From positions 9,381,168-9,445,167 of the forward strand of contig CM046869.1 of assembly GCA_025617745.1 (NCBI GenBank): a stretch of DNA of 64,000 bases, in the 5' to 3' direction. This DNA is from Heliocidaris erythrogramma. Lineage: Eukaryota > Echinodermata > Echinoidea > Camarodonta > Echinometridae. The first letter of the stretch is position 1; each line of letters begins with the position of its first letter. Made by a program: the position numbers and the translations under genes. Positions 30,001 to 39,423 of the stretch are shown here, in pieces. Under the pieces are notes generated by a model. That model was not told the DNA's origin, ran no database searches, and was given only the letters and a program-made list of their open reading frames with translations.

Positions 30001-33000
30001 CGCCTGGACGGTCATGCATGAGTGAATTCGGAAAACCAAAACCTCAGTAAGTTAGAAGGGATGCCAAGGAACATGCATACGAAATTTGAAATGAAATGGA
30101 CAAGGGAAAAGGACCTAGACAGAGCTCACAAACACCCTGTGCAAAACGAATGGGGTCTGAGGTCTAAGAAGAAGAAGAAGAAAAAGAAGAAGAATAAGAA
30201 TGCAGAACGCGAACAAGAACAGAAGATTGACTTTACGTCAATCTAACTAGAATTTAATTCGTCATGAGGACGAATTAGGTGGTCTGTCTTTCAATTGGTA
30301 CGATCATCATTGTAATCAGGATGATCATAATAATGGGGAAATACTAAACTGAAGATAGGAAGTCAAGAATGCCACGCATGGAGATGCTTCTTGAGGACAG
30401 GAATGTAGAAAATGTGTGGAACGGTCATTGGAAAATGTGATAATATTTGTGCAAGATAACAATCATGATAATGGTGATGATTATCATGATGAAGGTGATA
30501 TAATGATGGTGATGACAATAATAATAGCAATGATGATCATGACGGTGATGATATTATATCATCATCATCATCATGAATATCATCATGACAGTGCTGATGA
30601 TAATGATGTTGATAATTATCATCATCATCATCATCATGAATATCATCATGACAGTGATGATAATGAAGTTGATGATAATCATCAGCATCATCATGAATAT
30701 CATGACAGTGATGATGATAATGATGTTGAGGATAATCATCATCATGAATATCGTGACAGTGATGATGATAATGATGTTGATGATAATCATGATCATCATG
30801 ATTATCATCAACATCATTATCATTTTGAGAAATTGTGATATCAAATAAGACTAATGATATTGCAGGATAGCTTTAATACACTTCAGGGAATCAGATTTTC
30901 CATAGGGTTACACATAAACTACTGCACACTACTTTCTAATAGACATAACATGCAAAATAAGACATTTTATTACTTTGTTTGTGATTGCTTATGTTATAAT
31001 AGTCGAATAAGATGGTAAAATGAAAGGCAAAAAGAAGCAAAAAAAAAAAATTGTTATGGACCCACCGGGGATCGAACCTGGGTCACCTGCATGGGAGGCA
31101 AGTGCTTTGACCAATAGACCAAAATATTTCCCATAGAGATAACACGTAAACGAAAAACGGGATTCTCAAATCCCATTTGGTAGTTCAAAATTGGGCATGA
31201 TCCCGACATCTGATCAAAAATTGGAGGGCTTACTAATAAAAGCTTATAGTCTCAGCTACAACATATTAAAATCTGGAAGGAAATAGACCAAAAATAACTG
31301 AGATACTGCTCAGAGAACGATGTCATGTAGATTCATGATTCGAAAAAAAAGTCATCTTCCATAGACATAACACGCAAAAAGGGGAAATTCTGACATGTCG
31401 TTTTTAATTGAAAATTTCAATATGATTACGTCATCAAAATGGAAAACGGTGGTAACTGATCTTGTAGAGAATTGTCTCAGCTATAACATATCAAAATCTG
31501 GGCGAAAAACGACCAATAATTACGAATCTAGAGCCAAATTTGCATAAATGTGATGACGTCAAAACATGAAAAATGGAAATTTTGATTTCTGGCGCCATTT
31601 TGATGACATCATAATGTTTATAAGGGTCAAATGATACATGAAATGAAATTTGTGATTCATACCCTACCTGATGATGTCAAAAAATTGGGGGTTTGTGGAC
31701 TATTTAAAGAGCTAGAGTGAATTTTGTATAGGCATGTTTTTGCACGTTTTTACGTTATTTTCGACATAGACGCGCGCACGGATTTTGAAGTTTGACGCGC
31801 CCGTACGACCTTATTATTGATTGAAAATGATTCCAAATTGATGGAAATGATGAAGAAAAGTGTTAGGATTGCAAATCAATCGAAAAAACAGCGTTTTAAC
31901 GTTATTTACGACTTGCGCGCGCGTTAAACGCGCGCACGGACGCTTACGCACGGACATTTTTGAAATGCTCAAAATGACCTGAAACGTGTGCAGACTTGAT
32001 CCTACGTGATTTTGAGCATTTTTAAATTTTGACGCGCGCGTACGCGCACGTTCTGACCTCTAGATGACCTGTGAGGACATGACTTGATGACCCGTCAAGT
32101 GAAGTTTATGTGATGTGAATATAGTTGATTTTTGATGATCGATTATGAAGATATAATCGATCTTGTAAATTTACAAAATGGCGTCTTGATGACGTCACGA
32201 TGACCTGATGACCTCCAAAAGCTTAATGGACCATGTCCATGATTGACCTCATACATGACATGAAACTCGATGATATTGACCTGGCCGATTTTGAGATTTG
32301 GTGGCCACAAGAATTTGTTATAAAAAGAAGAAATAAAGAAATAAAGAAATAAAGAAAATTCTGACAAAATTAAAAGGAGGTCTGTCATAAATGACAGACC
32401 ACCTAACTAGAATTTAATTCGTCATGAGGACGAATTAGGTGGTCTGTCTTTCAATTTGTATGATCATGATTGTAATCAGGATGATCATAATAATGGGGAA
32501 ATGCTAAACTGAAGATAGGAAGTCAAAAATGCCATGAATGGAGGTGATTCTTGAGGACAGGAATGTAGCAAAATGTGTGAAACGGTCATTGTAAAATGAT
32601 TATGGTGATGATGATAATGGTGATGATGATGAAGATGATATAATGATGATGGTTATAATGATTATGATGATATAATGATGGTGATGATATAATAATAATA
32701 GCGATGATGATCATGACAGTGATGACAATAATGATGATGATGATGATGTAATGATGATTATGATGGTGATGATAATCATGATAATGAAGGGGATAATGAT
32801 GGAGACTGATGTGATAATGGTGATGATTATGGTGATGGTGATTATGAAGATGATTGATGATGATATAATGATGATGATGGTGATAATGATGATAATGATG
32901 GGGATAATGGTGATGACCATGACTGCAATGACAGTGACCTTAACCATGCCAAATATGAAAGAGAAATCACATTTCGTTATGAAGATACGACCATAAGTTG

Positions 33001-36000
33001 ATTTGTACAAAATGGCGGCTAGATGACGTCACCATAACCTGATGACCTTGAAAAAGATGTGGAAACTTGACCTTATTAGGACCGATGACTGACGAAAATT
33101 TGAAGATAATTGAGCAAGGCAATTTTGAGAAATTGTGATATCAATAGGACTAATGATATTGCAGGATCGCTTTAATACACTTCAGGGAATCAGATTTTCC
33201 ATAGGGTTATACATAAACTACTGCACACTACTTTCTAATAGACATAACATGCAAAATAAGGCATTTTATTACTTGGTTTGTGATTGCTTATGTTACAATA
33301 GTCGAACAAGATGGTAAAATGAAAGGCAAAAAGAAGCACAAAAAAAAAATTTAATGGACCCACCGGGGATCGAACCTGGGTCACCGGAGTAAGAGGCAAG
33401 TGCTTTGACCAATATACCAAAATATTTCCCATAGAGATAACACGTAAACGAAAAACGGGATTTTCAAATCCCATTTTGTAGTGAAAAATTGGGCATGATC
33501 CCGACATCTGATAAAAAATTGGAGACCACCTTTATAAAAGCTTAGAGTCTCAGCTATAACATACTAAAATCTGGAAGAAAATAGACCAAAAACAACTGAG
33601 ATACAGCTCAGAGAACAATGTCGTGTAGATTCATGATTCAAAAAAAAATCATCTTCCATAGACATAACACGCAAATAGGGAAAATTCTGACATGGCATAT
33701 TTAATTGAAAATTTCACTGTGATGACGTCATCAAAATGAAAAATGGTGGCAACTTATCTTGTAGAGAATTGTCTCAGCTATGACATATCAAAATCTGGGC
33801 GAAAAACGACCAATAATTACGAATCTAGAGCCAAATTTGCATAAATGTGATGACGTCAAAACATGAAAAATGGAAATTTTGACTTCTGGCGCCATTTTCA
33901 TGACGTCATAATGTTTATAAGGGTCAAATGATACATGAAATCATATCGATGATTCATACCCTACCTGATGATGACAAAAAGTTGGGGGGTCAACGGACTA
34001 TCTAACGAGCTACAGTGAATTTTGTATAGGCATGTTTTTGCCCATATATGGCCTATAGTGAGGGATCGCGCCCGCGCGTGCTGCAAACTTTGACGGACGA
34101 TAATTTCCTTATTAATGGTCGTAGAAAGATAAAAAGGGTATCAAATTGCTCCGAATTTTATGTTCTATGAGAGTACACAAGAAAAAACGGCGAGTTTAGG
34201 CTCCGTCATGGTGGAATACGGGAAAATGCGCACGCACCCGTGTGTGCGCGCAAATTTTTGAAATGCTCAAAATGACCTGAAACGTGTGCAGACTTGATCC
34301 TACGTGATTTTGAGCATTTTTAAATTTTGACGCGCGCGTACGCGCACGTCCTGACCTCTAGATGACCTGTGAAGATATGACTTGATGGCCTGTCAAGTGA
34401 AGTTTATGTGATGTGAATATAGTTGATTTTTGATGATCGATTATGAAGATATAATCGATCTTGTAAATTTACAAAATGGCGTCTTGATGACGTCACGATG
34501 ACCTGATGACCTCCAAAAGCTTAATGGACCATGTCCATGATTGACCTCATACATGACATGAAACTCGATGATATTGACCTGGCCGATTTTGAGATTTGGT
34601 GGGAACAAAAATTTGTTATAAAAATAAATAAAGAAGATTCTGACAAAATTAAAAGGAGGTCTGTCATAAATGACAGACCACCTAATAAAGAAAATTCTGA
34701 CAAAATTAAAAGGTGATCTGTCGATACCGACAGACCACCTAATAATGCCTAGAAATAAATATCAGGACTAATCCCATTTGAAAGGTAAACTGTTTCACTT
34801 TACCGCCTTGATTTGGTGTATAGATTGGCTTATCGGTCTGAACGAAGACGTATCCGGATAGAAGAGTGACAAGGACTTCCGTTTCTTCTGTGAATGGATA
34901 GGCTGGGTCTAGGGACTCAGCCTTGAGGGTCATGTGTTGGAAACTTCCCTCGTTTCTCGCCAGATGTTCGGCTTCAATAGTGACGAAAAAATCAGTTGAA
35001 CCTGTTGAAAGTAAAGAGAATGGCGTATTTGCTTAACTATGTTTAACACACTTGGATACCCCCCCCCCCCCCCCTACACACCCTCATCCCATAAACGCCA
35101 ATGGATATCACAAATCGTTTCTTGTGAATAGGGAATCTGCTCACTCCAAACAACATACGTACAATAATAAACTTTTGTTCTAATACTAAAGCATTCTCAA
35201 CTCTCGTGGGTGACTTTTACATTAATTTCTCTAATTCTGTAAAATATACCCAAAAGAGTTATTGCCATTGCAATAGTATTGGAACAAAAACGAAAATCTC
35301 ACATATCATTTAGATACATGCAACCTGCTGCTAGGGTCAGGCTACTCCCGCTGTCCTTCAAAGAAAGTGAATAAATGAACTGCTAACTAAAATGCTAAGG
35401 GGCTGGAAAGTCTGTCTGTCGATGATCTGTATGGTGTAGCTGCGAATACCACTCACCCTGCCTCTGTGGTCTCTATAGTCATGCTGATGCCATATTACAG
35501 GAACATTTTTTAATTACTTTCTTCGGCGTTCTCAAAACAAGCTCTGCTTTTCGAACTTTCGCCTCCTTCTCTGTAACGTTTACTGTTTTGATCTTTGTTT
35601 GTCAAACACTTTGCTATTATTGTCAGAATGTGAATCTCAATTCAATTCAATTCAACCCTTGTTCTCCCAGCCTTCATACTTCTCTTCCAAAAGGGGGGGG
35701 GGGGGGGCACGGGCCGGCTGTGCCCCCTCCCCCCTGGATCCGTCACTGCATGTAGTGTATCTTAAAAAGAATAAGCCTGTAATGGTTCATATCTATACTT
35801 CAAACGGCTGTGTTTTTTATTATCGCTAATCAATTTTTCACATAAGAATTATTCGCGCAATTGACATTTCTGCATTGTGTACAATACATAATCATGAAAT
35901 GTCCATTTTGGCTGCGCACAGCACGGCAATTTTTGACGCTGCACGGTACCCGTTGGTTGAAATTTTAGGAATTTGGTATCAAAATATGCAAAAGAAAAAG

Positions 36001-39000
36001 TCATGAAGGCTTACGGAGCAAAAAAAAAGTTCAGGCATTTGACGTACACACGTGCGGTCAACATGGTCAAAGACCCTGGTTCGATTTCCCAGCGAAGACA
36101 GTTTTTTTTTTCAACCTCTGCCGTTATATCCACAAAAAGGAAGGCAGTTAGGGAGAAATAAATATTTCTAACGTAGCTGCAATGATTCGTGCATCTCTCT
36201 CTCTCTCTCTCTCTCTCTTTTGCGAATAGCACTATAAAATAAAAAATCTGGAACACTGAAATGAAACTGAACCTGAAAACATTAGCATTCATATACCTCG
36301 GCTGACGGACTGCGTAGCTTCCAAGAAAGGCACAACCACACCTTGTCGTCTCAGTGACACTTTCACTGAAACACTCCGTGCATTTGGTGTGATCCTGATC
36401 AAGTTAACACTGATTTTCTCCGGAACTCCTACTCGGAACACGTTGGGAGAGGTCACGAAAAAAGTCCTGTGGAAGAGAGGGAAAATGTGAAAGAGAGGGA
36501 AAAGGAGGAAGAGAGAGAGAGGGGGATTTAGAGAGTGGGGTGGAGAGAGATAGAGAGAGAGAGAGGGAGAGGGAGACAGAGATAGAGGGGGGGGGGGGAA
36601 CAGTTGCAGTTATTCTCGTTGTAAAGTGGTGATAAAAACAAGTTGTAGACATTGCTATTCATTTGGGGCCTGTATACACTAAATATAGTTTGCTCATGAA
36701 ATGCTGGTTGTATTGTCGCGTTTCGGGGATTGTGTTTGTGATGTTAGTCCATTATAGTAACAGACACGAGTCGATGAGAGGTATATTGAAGTGCAGTTGT
36801 ACATATAGTTTATTACAGTCAGAGACATAATATAATCAGCAGCATACAACATATATTATCTTGGAAATATGTCTAGCAGGAGTGGAGCATGTCTGCTCTC
36901 TGTGATGGTCAGTCCTGACTCCCTCTTAAACTATTTGGGGTGCTCCATTTATATCTCAGAAGTATAGGGGGATACAGTCTACCATGTGAACAAAATGTGG
37001 AGTTCACATGAAGAGGGGGCTGAATTCTGCTGGTACCTTACAAAGTATACATTAATCAAGAAGTTGTCTAAAGGACAAAGGAGGCTTATATGAAAAGGGA
37101 GATTGTAAACAATTGTTTTTTTGTAAACAAATTTTTTAGGGAGATTATGAACAATTGGGGTATTATGACGAAGGATTAAAATAACATCGTAAAATTTGGG
37201 AGTGTGGGAAGTGGAGTTGGAGGGGGCTTGTATTGAGAACTATTACATAACAGTATTTTGATATTTAATTTTAAAAAGAATTGATGTATTTAGGGGCTCA
37301 CATCCATTGCAAAGAAGCATTCAAGTTTCCAACATGTTATGATCTGTTTTTATAAAGTTATTCCTTTTTATGTCATAAAGCAACGTAATTCTGATCATTG
37401 TCTTTATACATGTAGGCCTACAGTCATCAGGAAATTGTTTGTATTGTTACGAACATACCAGTGGCGGCACCAAGGGGGGCATGGGGGCATTTGCCCCCCC
37501 CCCCCAGTTGCCCCCCCCCCCCCCATAATTTTCGGAGTGAAAAAAAATAAAAGGGTGGGATTTTTTTTGTCCGCCCTTGCCCCCAACATTTTCTTTTGCC
37601 CCCCCCCCCCCCCACTTTAAAAATCCTGGTGCCGCCACTGGAACATACTGATTGATGGGATTGATGTTAGAGATACAAACTCCCGACCGACTCCCGTTAT
37701 TCGATGTCTTCATGTCCACGAATATATTTCAAACAATAAGAATATTTACGTTTTTAGTTCTACATATTCATGATGTTTTAAACGATACAGCCAAAAGCAG
37801 GAAAATTCATTTCAGTAGCTTTCGTTTTCTGATTTGTTATTATTTGGAATCAAAGAGGACGGAACTACTGTATAATGCGTGTGAAGATTGAGTTTCCTGT
37901 TCCTGTTCCCGAAAAAGAGATATGCAAACCAGTGACACAGAGACTGTCCATAAGATTATTGTTATGTATTGTGTTCGGTACACTGGACATGGTACTATTG
38001 ATCAGCACTTTTAAGAGGCCAATAAGAATATTTACAAATAGCTTTCAAAATAGCTTTAGCTTTCAAAATTATGAACTAATCTAAATATGGTTCAAGATTA
38101 GAAAACTCTCACTAATTATCTATATATCCATCGGAGAAAATTCCATCCGATTTGGTTCAGTATAGTCACAAAGAAATAAGAATTTTGTAACGTGCGTCAT
38201 AAATCCCTTCCATTCAAGGTTTGACAGAAAGGACGCTAACAAAGCACATCAGCATTAGCTAGGTATCAATTACAATAACAGAAATTATTTTGCAATAATT
38301 ATGAAAAGTCATATTGGATTATGACACTAAAACTATTTCTCTTTTGGTCAGTGAAGGCCGCGTCCAATATGGTCTGACTGGTATAGTCATTAAAAAAATA
38401 ACTATTTTTGTAAAACATGTCATTCAATATTTTGTCACTTTGATATTTTTGGCATTCACATGAATGAAAATATTTTGTTCACAATAGACAGGTTTAATAA
38501 AATATTCAAATTTTATGTGTACCACTATTTCACAAAGGTAAATAATCATGTAAGTAATATCTCTTTGAACAGATCAAGATGGAATATATATGGATATAAT
38601 GATATACGTTACAAAAAGTTCTTCGTGACTATTAAACGAATACGAATGGGGTTTTTCGCCGAAATGCACAAAATTATTTCATAATCTGTCAAAATTTTGA
38701 AAACTTTTGGTGCTGAAAATCAGACTGTAATTTTCTCCGTTTTTCTTTTGTCCTTGTTGTTGTGGTGGTGTTTTGGGGTTTTTTTTGGTTTGGTTTGGTT
38801 TTTTTTTTTTTGGTTTTTTTTTGTTTTGTTTTTTTTGTTTTTGGGGGGGGGGGGTGGGGGGTTGGGGGAGATACTGTAAAAAGGCCTCCAGTGACCGTAC
38901 TATCTATTATTGTTTTTATAACCAGTATTTCGCTCGAGCAAGAATATCTGTATGCATATAAATGAAAATAATCCTGTAGGCGTGATTTTTCCAGTTAGAT

Positions 39001-39392
39001 AAAAAATATCATTGTGATTGAAATGTAATCTTTTTTCTGGAATAATTATAAAATTGCAAATATAGATATACACTATAAATTGTAAATATAGATATAAATT
39101 GTAAATTGTAAATATGTGTCATCTAATTAGTAATTATGTATAAAGTAATGGAACCATCCTCGATAAGCTTTATGATATTTGGTTAGTATTTTTCACCAGA
39201 AATATATTGAACACGCGCACACGTACATCCACACTTCCACACACCTACATCAAAATACGCCTTGGTTATATGAATATAAAAAAAAAAAAAACAAAGATGT
39301 ATGTATCTTATGAGAGTGAAAGATGAATGAGTATAAAGGAGAGATATAGATAGGGAGAGGGGTGACGAGAGAGAGAAAGAGAGAGAGAGAGA

Positions 39393-39423
<31 letters not shown>

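Noticed and set aside
30250-30290. Hammerhead ribozyme at the cassette start (CATGAGGACGAA looks like part of a core)
   Set aside because: The required CTGANGA and GAAA elements with three stems are not present; a simple hairpin explains it.
30416-30848. Long open frames rich in His/Asp or Ile/Met on both strands
   Set aside because: They are translations of a GAT/ATC-rich satellite inside cassette unit 2; the same occurs at 32,711-33,010.
31057-31130. Functional tRNA-Gly gene
   Set aside because: The acceptor stem does not pair and the T stem has a mismatch, so a tRNA-derived relic is more likely.
36060-36105. B-box-like GGTTCGATTTCC in intron 2
   Set aside because: No convincing A box or tRNA fold; too little to call a SINE.
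38697-38965. Phe/Gly-rich ORFs
   Set aside because: Translations of a T/G low-complexity tract.
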